64,000 bases of DNA from Zygnema cylindricum (taxonomy: Eukaryota; Streptophyta; Zygnematophyceae; Zygnematales; Zygnemataceae): positions 62,001 through 126,000 of the forward strand of contig JBBHKE010002698.1 in the NCBI GenBank assembly GCA_037447655.1, given 5' to 3'. The notes under the pieces were generated by a model. It was not told the origin of the DNA, ran no database searches, and saw only the letters and a list, made by a program, of their open reading frames with translations. Both the position numbers and the translations under genes were made by a program. Numbering within the stretch: the first letter of the stretch is position 1; every line of letters begins with the position of its first letter. Positions 1 through 11,200 of the stretch are shown one piece after another.

Positions 1-307
1 AGGAAGCTGTTTTGCTACGGACCCTGCTTTCCAATCTTGGGTTTCCCCCTTCAACCCCTACTCCTATTTTTTTAGATTCTCAAGGAGCCCTTGCTTTGAT
101 CCGCAATCCTGTTCACCACAAGTGGACGAAGCACATCGACATTCAGTATCATTATTCGCGGGAGCGGGTCTAGATTGCACTCTCCAATTTCTTTATGTCA
201 AATCCGGCGACCAGGTGGCCGATTATCTCACCAAGGCTCTTCATCGCCCTCACTTTGAGCAGCATCGCCTCTCCTCTGGGCTTCGTCTTCCTTCTCCTCT
301 TGGCTAA
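1..307 (+). pseudogene. Ty1/copia polyprotein 3' end (RNase H), frameshifted
   Basis: This is the C-terminal end of a copia-type Pol polyprotein, which in an intact element carries reverse transcriptase and RNase H. Bases 79-170 read SQGALALIRNPVHHKWTKHI and then DIQYHYSRERV, the hallmark copia RNase H segment. The frame then hits TAG at 171-173. The family continuation (LQFLYVKSGDQVADYLTKAL) resumes in another frame and runs to the stop at 305-307, so one base has been gained or lost near 170. The 5' part lies outside the window. A polypurine tract (352-360) and an LTR follow directly, as expected for the 3' end of a copia element. The copy is dead as read. Confidence 0.85.
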
Positions 308-360
308 ATTTCCTTTTATTTTCATCTCAATCTACTTCCCAGTTTTCGCTTGAGGGGGGG

Positions 361-909
361 TGTTAAAAGACATTTCGCGGCGGTTTAGTCCGTACGCGTC
401 ATTACATATGTCGGTCCGGTCTTGGTCTTGGCCGTACGAATCATTACATGCGTTGGTCATGTCTTTGTCTTATTTTGTACCGGTTCATTTCATGTGTCGG
501 TACGGTCTTGCCGCCCTACTTACAAGTCTTTTGGGCGACGGTCTCTTTTTGTCCTACGTATGTTCATTGTTTGTATTAATTCTCTTTTGTACTTTACTTG
601 TTGCTTTGTACTCTTTTTCGTTTGAGTCTACGTCGTTACTTTAGGTTTAAATTACTTTTGTACATTGCCGCCCTAAAGTCAATCCGTTACAATCTAGCTT
701 ATGCTAGAATCTAGTCCACATACTTTAGAATCTAGTCACGTAGAATCTTGATTAGGATCCTTTTTGTTACAGCGCACCAAAGAGCGCTTAGATTCCACAG
801 GAATTAGCATTGTGTATTTTGTATATAAGTGAATTTTCTCACTCAATGAAATCATCCCTATTACAAATCAATTCCTCTCTCCAATGCATTGATATTTCTC
901 TTGTGTACA
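361..909 (+). repeat. copia long terminal repeat (right end approximate)
   Basis: The LTR starts with TGTTAAAAGA directly after a G-rich polypurine tract (352-360). It contains a TATA-like box (gtatataag at 821-829), as in an LTR promoter, and appears to end near tgtaca at 904-909. No second LTR is in the window to fix the 3' border. Bases about 930-1000 read IKIDGMKYHGRNK, which weakly resembles the start of a copia Gag. If so, this LTR is followed by the 5' internal part of an element, although no tRNA primer-binding site is visible. Confidence 0.6.
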
Positions 910-1144
910 ATTTCATGGCTTCCGCCAATCCACCTCCAATACAATTAAGATCGACGGCATGAAGTACCACGGACGAAACAAACTCGTGAACGAACAAACA
1001 CAATATAGGCGGACGCAAACAATCGGCCGATACGCCGATTCACAACATGTCACAACAGGAAATGCTACCGGATGACGCAAAAAAAATTAGGGAACGAACT
1101 CTTTATATTTGGACACTGGAGGTTCTCGTGTCGGAGGGCTTTTG

Positions 1145-2379
1145 CTACCAAGGCTGCTGATGGACGTTTTTGACTTTTGACAACGTGGCGGCTCGCAGGG
1201 GTGCACATTTTGACTGCGCTCTATTAGCGTGGAAAGGCTCGGAACCCTTCTCTACTGTACACCGCGAATCGTAATTAGAGTAAATTACTCTAATTCGGTC
1301 GCTCGAAATTTCGAATCTATCACATCAAATAGAGTAAATGATTCTAATTTTTTCATTATTCTATTTAAGGGAAAGTTTAATTAGCGTTTTTAATTCTAAT
1401 ATATGTTTGTTTTAAATAGTGTGGAGTACGGATGACATCCGTCCGTGCAAAATTGTACTTTTATAAATGTAAAAGTACAAATAATGATTTAATACAGGCC
1501 ATTATCATGTAACTGCGTTTTAACAATCCGCGCAGTGAAAACGTCATAGTGACGATAAACTGTACGTTTTGTCAGATTCTGTTTGAATACCTTATTTACA
1601 GTAGAGGATATTAACTTGCCAAATTAGAGTACACCGCATAAATTAGAGTAAATTCCTTTCTGAAACAGTTCTATCACATAAATTAGAGTAAATTACTCTA
1701 ATTATTTTTTTCTCTTTTTTTACTCTAATTTTTTCATTACTCTAATTACGATGCGCGGTGTAGTGTTTGTATTGTCGGTCGGCCCTGCTGGGAATTTGAC
1801 CTATTTGGGGAAGGCACACCTGGGAGAAACTCTTTGTTCAACTCCTTTTGACCACCGACCAAGTCGCCAAAATCTACACTTCCACGGGCCTCCTGGTGCT
1901 CGCTCAAGGCTGGTCTTTTTGGACCGTCATTGCCGTGGCTCGATCTGACGGCTCACTGTCAACGCGATTGGCTACTGTACATGCGGGCCGGAATCGGATC
2001 TACAACCGTCAAACTTTTCCCCGCTGCTATGAAGAACTTTGGTGGAAACTTCGTGGCTACTGCTGAAACCGACACTATTTTAATGTATACCGACAAATAC
2101 TTCAATTCTCTTTCCCGAATTTAATTTAATACGACCTCGCCGGTAACCGACGCTAACCTTTTCGATCTCGCTAGCCCGTCAACCTACGCCGTTTGCGCCC
2201 TGGCGTTCAAATTTGCCAAGCTGAGTGGCGCGCCGAGTGTCAAGAAATTTGTCCTCTATTCCGTGTCATCTGCCGTACAGGGATTTGCCGCACAGGGATT
2301 GGTCGCCCGATTTCAGTTCATTCCTCTTTCCAGCCTGGATTATGCTGTTGCCATCCCTTTTGTCAACAAGATTGCATAG
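1145..2379 (+). pseudogene. Unidentified decayed reading frame, split by a MITE
   Basis: I do not recognise this protein. Protein-like sequence is visible in several frames: about 1173-1259 (FDNVAARRGAHFDC...), resuming at 1761 after a MITE (VFVLSVGPAGNLTYLGKAHL), then about 1848-1960 (TTDQVAKIYTSTGLLVLAQG), then frame 1 from about 1930 to a TAA at 2122-2124. The same frame continues to TAG at 2377-2379 (STYAVCALAFKFAKLSG, FVLYSVSSAVQGFAAQGLVA). Without the MITE the reading frame is continuous across the insertion site. The segment is richer in G+C than its flanks, as expected for former coding DNA. At least one frameshift and one internal stop make it a pseudogene as read. Its origin (host, retroelement or viral) cannot be decided from the sequence. 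Confidence 0.5.
1260..1760. mobile_element. TA-flanked MITE, subfamily with TTAGAGTAA core (copy 1)
   Basis: The terminal inverted repeats are CACCGCGAATCGTAATTAGA on the left and the matching ...TCTAATTACGATGCGCGGTG on the right. TA dinucleotides flank both ends (1258-1259, 1761-1762), as for Tc1/mariner or Stowaway-type target duplications. The interior holds repeated attagagtaaattactctaatt palindromes and a second internal copy of the left end near 1632, so it may be nested. There is no coding capacity. It interrupts the unidentified reading frame at 1145-2379. Confidence 0.75.
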
Positions 2380-4449
2380 GGAGCGAGGAATGGAAAGTGA
2401 GAAAGAGGGTGGGATTTGGGGAAAGGGAGGGAAAACTTGCAAGTGATGTTTTCAATTTGTCATGTATCTTTTTGGATCTCATTTTGAGGTTTTCTTGAGT
2501 AGGCAATTCTTAGGGAGGAAATTGTTTCTCCTCAACCTTATCCATTTTCTCCTTTGTTTTCTTTTTAGGAAATTCTAAAGTCCATTTTTTTTGTGTAGAC
2601 TTTGCCTTTAAAATTGATTTATTTTATTATGGTTAGCGTCTAATGTGCAAAGTTTAATTTCGATTTTTTTTTTTTGCCAATGTTCAATGTCATGCTTCCA
2701 ATGTTTGTTGACAATTGAAATCTTTCCACGTCCAAATATTAACCTCCAATTTTGATGCTCAAATTTAAATATTTGGGTACAAATGTTAACATTTTCACCT
2801 AGTTTTTCATTTCTAATGTTTGAAGTCGAATTTCCTGAGGTCAAAATCAAAACTAGACAACTTTTTGTGAATAAAAATTCATAAGATTTAAGTATCTTCT
2901 ATACAAAAGGATTTAAAATCAAGAGTAGCAGTACAGTTGATAATCATCAAATATTAAAGGTCTAATGTGCAAAATTGAATTGTTACTTTTAAACTTTTAT
3001 ACATATTTTCTTATGTGTAAGTTTCAATGTGTAGTAAATGTCCAGCATCAATTGTTTAAAGTTAATTGTTTAATCTTTTATATCCAATAGGGACTGTCTA
3101 ATGTCCAATATAATGTTAAATTCATTCAGGGTTTTGTCAATTATAAAGAAAATAGGTGTTACTCTTTAGTATCTTTAAGATGTTAAAATGAAGGTAAAAA
3201 TTCTGATACTTGAATTTGACGTCCAGATTGATTTTTATGTGAACTTGCATCATTTTTCAACCTTTTTTTAACTTCTGCATTTCGTTCATTCATCGTTCAA
3301 GTTTTAGTGTGTCTTGATTCGTCTTATCTTATCGATGTTAGGATTGCATTCGGTGTCTTCAACAATTAGCTTTAAAGCTGACAGTCCTCACAGGCTCGAT
3401 TGGCACAATTTTATATTTAAATTGTTGTTTTTTGTGCACTCTCCTTTGTAAATTTATTATTAAGAATTGACCTGCTAATGTTTACTATCTTTAGGATGTT
3501 ATAAGAAATGGAAATTCGAATTGAATGACAACGGACGTTTGAATTTGATTGGACAGCATTAGACCATTTCAACATTAAAATTTGGATATTTCAGCCGAAA
3601 CATTTGGCATTGGACAGAAAGCAATGGACATTGGATACCACACAACGTAAGTTTTGTTTTTCTTTCACTAATTTTGAATGGCTTTTTTCTTTAACATTTG
3701 GAAATATAGATTTCAGGGTGAAATCCCCCTATACAAGATTTTTATTTTTTCTATTTTTGACTTAAAAAAAAATCAGCTTTTCAATTTTGAAATTGGGAAT
3801 TAAATCCTGGACATTTTACATTGAACATGAAATAAAGGGGACTAAAATATTGGCATCGGACATTGGACAGTACATATTGGATGGATTAGACGTTGAAAGT
3901 TGACCAATTGACATTGGACAACATCTCATTATTCAGTTCTTAACGGCTCATTCTCAAGTTATAGCTGATTCCTTTCCTTTGTTGCCATGACAAAGTAAAT
4001 AAATTGTTGTTCCTATCACATCAACTTGCATTAACTCATGCTAAAGAGTGATAAATATAACAAATGGTTGTCATTATTGATGATATGTTAGAATTTCGAA
4101 ATGAATAGTCATTTATGGTGATGGTTATCTCAACCAGACGTGCTGGTTGAAAATTGATAGTATGCTGAAACCATAGTCACCACTTTTGGGCAATTTCACA
4201 AGAAGTTTCCGTAAATTCACCTTAAGACCCATATTGTATTTGGACCTATTCGGACCAATTAAAACATTTGGACCAAAAAAAAATATTTGCTCCGTCAGAT
4301 TCGGACGATCGGACGGTCACTGATCAAAGTAGTGATCTCAGAAGATCACATGAAACGCCCATAAGACAACTTACGATAAAGGCGCTAACCAAAGGCCTAC
4401 CATAGAAACGCCTACTTTTGAACTATGGTCCATTACCATGAGAGCCGGC
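2380..4449. other. Intergenic, AT-rich, with a field of CATTGGACA/TGTCCAATG words
   Basis: No gene is recognised. Between 2635 and 3130 the plus strand repeatedly carries variants of (t)gtccaatg and aatgttcaatgt. Between 3540 and 3925 it carries the complementary type cattggaca, several times. The opposite orientation of the two halves suggests an old, degenerate inverted-repeat element of about 1.3 kb, but I cannot define its ends. Confidence 0.35.
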
Positions 4450-4452
4450 TAA

Positions 4453-6015
4453 GGGTGTGTCCCCATGTGCATAAGTAAGGGTTTTTTCCTGTCGTTTTGC
4501 TGTAAAACTTAGCGCCGTACTGCCTAAGTTGCAACCGTACGAAGGAATCGCAAATTTGTAGAGTACAATTTGCGTCATCCCTGAACTTAGGATGTACGAA
4601 AAGTTGTCGTCTTGTGCTTTTCGACCCACTTCGACGACAAAAAACGTCATCTTCAACCTTATCTTTAAAACACATGCGCGATGTGATTTAAAATTAGGTT
4701 TTTTCGATTGACAAATAGGAACATATTTTCGCACGTGCCGTAAGTTTCGACAAAAATCCTACGATTTCCAAGGACAAAGAAAAGTACATAGTTTGCTATG
4801 TTTTGTCCGTTTGCGTTCTAATACGACAAAGACAAGTACACAATTTGTTTGGATTTGTCCGTTTTCGTCTAGTACGGATTTCTTTTTTTGCAGGGGTCTT
4901 CAAATTCCGATGCCATTTCACGTCGAGCGGACAGGCGACGCGAAGACAAAGCGCATCTTCTTCGACCGTGAAATTGCACAGGCTGGAAGGCGCTACGTCT
5001 ACAATGTCACGGTAAGACATGCGACGTCACACGCAGGTACAAAAAACAACGTGCGACCACAGATTGTAGACGTTGACAACCGTCACAGGTACTGACGACG
5101 TATACAACCGTCACAAGCGTAAGTTACGATTTCGTCCTTAGGGTGTGTCCCCATGTACTTGTAACTTAGCGAAATTACTTTGTATTTTAGCGCGGATCCG
5201 CCGGACCCGGTTTTCAAGTGTCCATATGTCTGTAATGACGAAATCGTAACTTACGCTTGTGACGATTGTATACGTCGACAATACCTGTGGCGGTTGTCAA
5301 CGTCGACAATCTGTGGTCGCACGATATTTTTTGTACCTGCGTGTGACGTCGCATGTCTTACCGTGACATTGTAGACGTAGCGCCTTCCAGCCTGTGCAAT
5401 TTCACGGTCGAAGAAGAGGCGCTTTGCCTTCGCGTCTCCTGTCCGGTCGACGTGAAATGGCATCGGAATTTGAAGACCCCTGCAAAAAAAGAAATCCGTA
5501 CTAGACGAAAACGGACAAATCCAAACAAATTGTGTACTTACCTTTGTCGTATTAGAACGGAAACGGACAAAACATAGCGAACTATGTACTTTTCTTTGTC
5601 CTTGGAAATCGTATGATTTTTATCGAAATTTACGGCACGTGTGAAAACATGTTCCTATTTGTCAATCGAAAAAACCTAATTTTAAATCACATCGCGCATG
5701 TGTTTTAAAGATAAGGTTGAAGATGACGTTTTTTGTCGTCGAAGTGGGTCGAAAAGCACAAGACGACAACTTTTCGTACATCCTAAGTTCAGGGATGACG
5801 CAAATTGTACTCTACAAATTTGTGATTCCTTCGTACGGTTGCAACTTAGGCAGTACGGCGCTAAGTTTTACGGCAAAACGACAGGAAAAAACCCTTACTT
5901 ATGCACATGGGGACACACCCTTACAGACATAGGGACACTTGAACAGCAGGTCCGGCGGATCCGCGCTAAAATACAAAGTAATTTCGCTAAGTTATAAGTA
6001 CATGGGGACACACCC
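4453..6015. mobile_element. PIF/Harbinger-like MITE, outer copy (780 bp split by a second copy)
   Basis: The ends are GGGTGTGTCCCCATGTGCAT (left) and ...GTACATGGGGACACACCC (right). They are flanked by TAA on both sides (4450-4452, 6016-6018), the 3-bp TTA/TAA target duplication typical of PIF/Harbinger elements. The element is 4453-5140 plus 5924-6015, i.e. 780 bp once the inner insertion and one TTA are removed. That matches the inner copy exactly in length. No transposase is encoded, so the element is non-autonomous. Confidence 0.85.
5141..5920. mobile_element. PIF/Harbinger-like MITE, inner copy in inverted orientation
   Basis: A full 780-bp copy of the same element, in reverse orientation, lies inside the outer copy between TTA target duplications at 5138-5140 and 5921-5923. 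Bases 4453-5140 and 5217-5920 are near-identical inverted repeats, which shows recent transposition. Together the two copies form an approximately 1.5-kb near-palindrome. Confidence 0.87.
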
Positions 6016-6039
6016 TAAGTTTCTGTACGTGGGGAGTTC

Positions 6040-6410
6040 CAACGTCGGATGACATTTCATCCGACAACGATCATTGAAGTACACTTTGAATCGTTATTAG
6101 AGTAGAAGTTTTTTAGCGTATAGGAATAATTACTGTCATTACGCTAATTGGGAATTTGGAAATTTTCAAAGAAATCGTTTACTCTAATTAAGAATTAGGG
6201 TTTTTTTTGTAAATAATTCTATTTGAGAATTTGAAATAAAAAGTACCCGAATTAGCGTTCAATACGCTAATAACGATTCACGGTGTAGTGAAATTTCGTG
6301 CAGCGTTTCGTCCACCGTCAGATCAAATTTCATCTGACGATACTTAATGAAGTAGTGAAATGTAGCGTAGCGTTTGATTCACCGTCAGATCAAATTTCAC
6401 CCGACAGTAA
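6040..6410. repeat. Three 22-bp palindromes (GTCNGATNNNATTTCAYCYGAC type)
   Basis: The imperfect palindromes gtcggatgacatttcatccg(ac), gtcagatcaaatttcatctg(ac) and gtcagatcaaatttcacccg(ac) occur near 6042, 6316 and 6382. They flank the small MITE at 6082-6285, with aatttcgtgcagcgttt and similar phrases repeated around them. This looks like remains of a further short repeat family into which the MITE inserted. Confidence 0.5.
6082..6285. mobile_element. TA-flanked MITE, TTAGCGTA core (copy 2)
   Basis: The ends are CACTTTGAATCGTTATTAGA and the inverted ...GCTAATAACGATTCACGGTG, with TA on both sides (6080-6081, 6286-6287). The element is 204 bp and non-coding. It shares its termini with the copies at 1260 and 29242. 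Confidence 0.72.
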
Positions 6411-8202
6411 TCAGTTATAAAATGAAATTTCGTGCGACATTTCACGTCATCTGTTCGTTTTCTCTCCACTTTTCACACCCGCACTCTCTCCTCCTCCCTC
6501 TAACCTTATCACTTCAAATTTCTTTCTTCAAGTTTGAAAACTGTGATCACTTGTGGTGTGATGTTGTATAGGTCACTGAAAACTGTCATATTAATATTGC
6601 GTTAATACATGTGAAGAATATATGTTAATACATATATCGATATGTACAGTGTACATAGTCAACATTGTGAAATGGCAAGAAGGGGTTTAATTTCCACTGG
6701 CTATGATGAAATCCAGGGACTAAGTGAGAATGAGGAGGAATTTACTTCGTAATTGTAGAGTAGACACATATTATGACATTAGCCACAATTTACATGAGGG
6801 TTGAAGTAGATTGGGAAGGACAACCTCAAAGTCTAAATGACATTAAATGGGATAATACATATTTTCCAACTTAGAAAATTCAGAAATAGGCCTTCACCCA
6901 TTTGAAGTTTGACACACATTTTCGAAAGGTGGGGACGGATTTGAAAAGAAATAATATACACCCCCCTTGTCTTCATTGCTTTTGGCACATATTATGAGAT
7001 AATTACTTATTTTCCACCATGAAATGAATCAAAAAAATAATCATTTTTTGACTCTCGCTTATATATTTAATTAAACCTAGAAACATACGGTCCGATTTAC
7101 TAGACATTGGAATTGAATGGGAGTTTTGATCACAGCATATTCCACATACTCTCCGCATGCCTGAACATTTTCCCTAATGAAATGGTGACTAGTACTAAAA
7201 CAAAATAAGCCTTCCTGAAGCTTTTCATTATTGCTAAAAAACAGTGCTTAAACATTTGTTTGTCATCCTCATCACTTAAAGCCAGTCTAACAATGATTAT
7301 TTCACAGGTTTAGTTAATAGTGTTAACATACACGCTCCCTAATTCTTTTTAGGGAACCTGAGAAATCCCAGTTCCTCACCAACCCAACCTGTAGGCATTT
7401 AACACAGGAAAGACCTTTCTTGGTAAATTTACATTTGATTTTTACAATGTTCTATCGATATACTCCTCCCATATCCGGCATACCAGTTTGTGACCACACG
7501 ACTCCTTCCTTCATACTTGAAGATTTCAGCATTCCAAAGTTCAGTCTCCATTATAAACACTATTTTCAGCTTTTTGTACTATTACTCTTTTGGTATTATT
7601 AATCAGCGGAAAGAAAGATCCACACACAACATGCATATTGTGAAAATATATTTTATAAAACCTGTTCCACAAAGACTTTCCACTCTCAGATTGTAAACAA
7701 AAAACCGCATAAACTGCAGAGAAAAAGACAAATTTCCTGCCTGTTTTTTGAAAATCCGTTAGCAATATAACCCAATTTCATAGCAATACAGACTTTACAG
7801 CAATTTTTTGTTGCTCTGTTGGGATGGTCTATGGACAGAAAACATCAGCTCCCAACCTGTATTTATCACAGGTAAAAGAAAAAAAAATCTTAAGTGTAAT
7901 TTGAACAAAAACGGACAGCGGAACTGTACGTTTCCTACCGACTTTTAGACACTATTTTCATCTATTATAGCTTTAGAAACTATTCTCCCTGACTAGTAAA
8001 GTAGTTGGAAATTAGCCTCCAGTTCTTCTCATGCCACGCCCTAATCTTCGTGACATTTTCGAAGCAAATTATATATAAAAAGGAGAAAAAGAAAGGAAAA
8101 AAGCTTGGGAAAAAAAAACTGTCTATAGGGTAACTGAATTGCCTATCACCCCGTTTTTTAAAAATGACTGAGACTACCGTATCGGTATTAGCGTGGATAG
8201 TC
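6288..8202. other. Intergenic and 3' flank of the PDH gene
   Basis: AT-rich sequence with no coding region I can support. The PDH E1 alpha transcript (minus strand) ends somewhere in the right part of this stretch. Beyond the palindromes near 6316-6405, no repeat or RNA gene is seen. Confidence 0.4.
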
Positions 8203-11200
8203 CTAAACGGCGGCAGTTCCAGAAGAGAAATCTGGGTTTTCGCACCGATATTTTCCATCAGGTCCTATTCCAAAGCCCTTGGGGTCAGTAAAGACGTTCT
8301 CGAGGAGCTGTGACCTGACAGGTAAAGGACTTGCGTCAGCAAATTCCACAGCTTCTTCCACGACATCATCTACCTTCTTGTTGATGGCCTGCAAATCATA
8401 AAGATAAGAAAACAAAAAGAAGAAACGTAAAAATAGTAAGATTATGTCGCCAACTCTTGTTAGTGTGTCATGAACAAGTAAGAGAACAAATAAAAAAGAA
8501 ACATAACAAACGGTAAGGTTATCTGGTTAATCCTTGTTAGTAAGTAAAAAACTTCCACAGCTTCTTCCATTGCATCATCTGCCTTCTTGTTGACAGCCTT
8601 AAGAGAAAAGAAAAATAAGAACCAGCAAGAACATGGAAATGATTATTTCCTGCTTGATCTCTCTAATTCTGGACAAGTCCTACTAGTAGGATAATGGAAT
8701 CCATCAACTCCTTCATTTCTCTCTGATTACTTCCAGAAAAAACCGAAATTTAAAGGATTCCTACTTTATTTCACTCCATATTCTTGCTAGTAAAGAAGAA
8801 CTTAATATCCTACTTTACTCCTCTTCAATTTTTTGCAGTCAAAAATGAAACTGATGTATTCCAGCTTTATATCTCTCCACTTTCTTGTTTTGCTGTGTTT
8901 AAAGAAAGATAAACACAAATGACAAATTATATATTCCTACAAAAAGAAGTGGAGAAACACTTGATTCTGAAAAAGCAATCACAGCTGATCCAAGACTCTT
9001 ACCATGAAAAAAAACACTAAAAAAAGTATGTTCACACTGTTCATAGACACTGTTCATTCCTTTAGTGTTTTGAAATGACAGGGTGAACAAAGTTCTGATT
9101 AACACACTTAGTTCTGATTTACTGCCTATAAGAACTTCCGAGTAGATTAACGGTAACAAAAACATGGTTATCTATTTCGTTATCAAAACCCAGACAATTT
9201 CTAGTCATAAATGAGTAATGAGAGCACGTCATGTAGACATTACCATGGGCATTTCTTTAGCCTACAATTTAGCGCTCTGACATAATTTTTAAATCAAACC
9301 CAAGTTGGAAAACCTAGAGCTAGACCCAATAGCAACTGCCTATGGCTATCAGTTATAAACATTTTTCGCGCGAACAGCACTATTTCTCATCTTACGGATG
9401 TCCAATTCTCGATAGTAACCAGGATCAAAAGGTAGGAGTAGCATAATGGCTTGCCTCAGAAAAAAAACGGAACGGTCAACAACAGTTAAATTTATTGTGT
9501 GGCATATTTTTGACAGTTAGCGATGGGCAGTATAGCTTGTTCAAAAAGTCAAATTTAATAGTTTGCTACTTTGTCTCTCCAATTTCTTGCCAGTCAGATA
9601 TATCTCGCCAATTTTTTGTCATTAAGATAATAAATTTGAGCGATTCCTACTTTATTATCCCACTTTCTTGCTTGTAAGACATTAAATTGATTTTCACTTT
9701 GGACCAATACCTAAACTGCAGAGATTTATAAGTAATGTCCGAAAAGTTTTCCCACATCAAGATTACTGGAACAGAAAAGTGGAATTGAAAAAATAAATAC
9801 CTTCAATTCGGATTCTGTTGCCAATCCATTCTCCAGAAGATATTTCTTAAGAGCTTCAATAGGGTCTCTAGCCTGGTAGTGTTCCTTCTCAGCTGTCACA
9901 TACCAAAATACAGAAAACTTCCATTAGGAAAAACAAAAACTTAAGGGCACAGGTCAACAGAAAAAAAAAAAAACCTCCGAAAGAATCACAAACACAAATC
10001 ACATGACGATCATGAACTGATTGTTTCAAGTGTCTGATTGCTGGATCAACTAACCACAAACCAACAATAGAGCAAAAATACATCCAACATGCTCTTAATG
10101 TTGGACATTCAAGCAACAAATTTTCTCAACTATACACTGATGACATGAAAATTAAACCAGACCCTTTTTTACCATGATCACAGCTTTCAACCAGAATATC
10201 CAATAAGAAACTGAACAAATAATAAAAATTAAAGAGCTTGACATTTCCAACTTCAATCAATCAATTCACGTAACATCAGGCTACCCCTAGAAAATTTCAT
10301 CCGACAAATGCACCATGAAATCTAACACTGCAACTGTCAAAATTCAAGTTGAACCTTGTCAGCAATCACAACATTACTATTTACCTTTGTCACGGAGTTC
10401 ATCAGGGTCAGCAAGAGAGTGTCCTCGGAAACGGTAAGTCTCACACTCGATCAATGTGGGACCATCTCCTCTGCGAGCTCTAGCAATGGCTTCTTTTGCT
10501 ACTTTGTTAACTGCAAGTACATCCATTCCATCGACATGGACTCCAGGCATACCAAAGGCAGGTCCCTTCTTCCAAATTTCTGGAACGGAAGTGGCACGGA
10601 CATGACTCATTCCAATGGCCCACAAATTGTTTTCAACCACAAAGATCACTGGAAGCTTCCATAATGCTGCCATATTCAGGCATTCATAAAAGGCACCGTT
10701 GTTGCAGGTACCATCCCCAAAAAAGGCAACTGCGCAAACAATTTAAAAAGACATCCCAGTCAAAAACCAACAAAAAAAGAGTATCACCAAACATTGACAC
10801 CAGGAAAACGTAGTATTAATTAACTGAAACCAAGCGCCGAATAAAAATGATGATTCAATATGTGAATGGTTCTGTGAAAAAACATCAAAACCTTGCTGAA
10901 TGAACAGTATCCTGCCCACAAATCCACATTTTGACCTCCATTTGCTTTAAATATTCAAGCTACACACAAGCTCTTCAACCCTCAAATTTACAATCACAAT
11001 GGACTCCTTCCATTACCACAATGCACAATTCTGATCATTCCCTTTTAATATCTTTGAAAGCAACAACAAAATAAGTTATCAAACACCTCCTTTCCAAAAC
11101 CCAATTTCCTCCCTATACAGACAATTGCTTTTCAAAAATACCCAAAATCCCTTAATAGTTTCAAAACATATCAATTTTTAGTTTCCAGAAGTAACCAATT

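Noticed and set aside
4423-5997. Pair of related small proteins on opposite strands
   Set aside because: They are translations of the two copies of a non-coding PIF/Harbinger-like MITE in inverted orientation.
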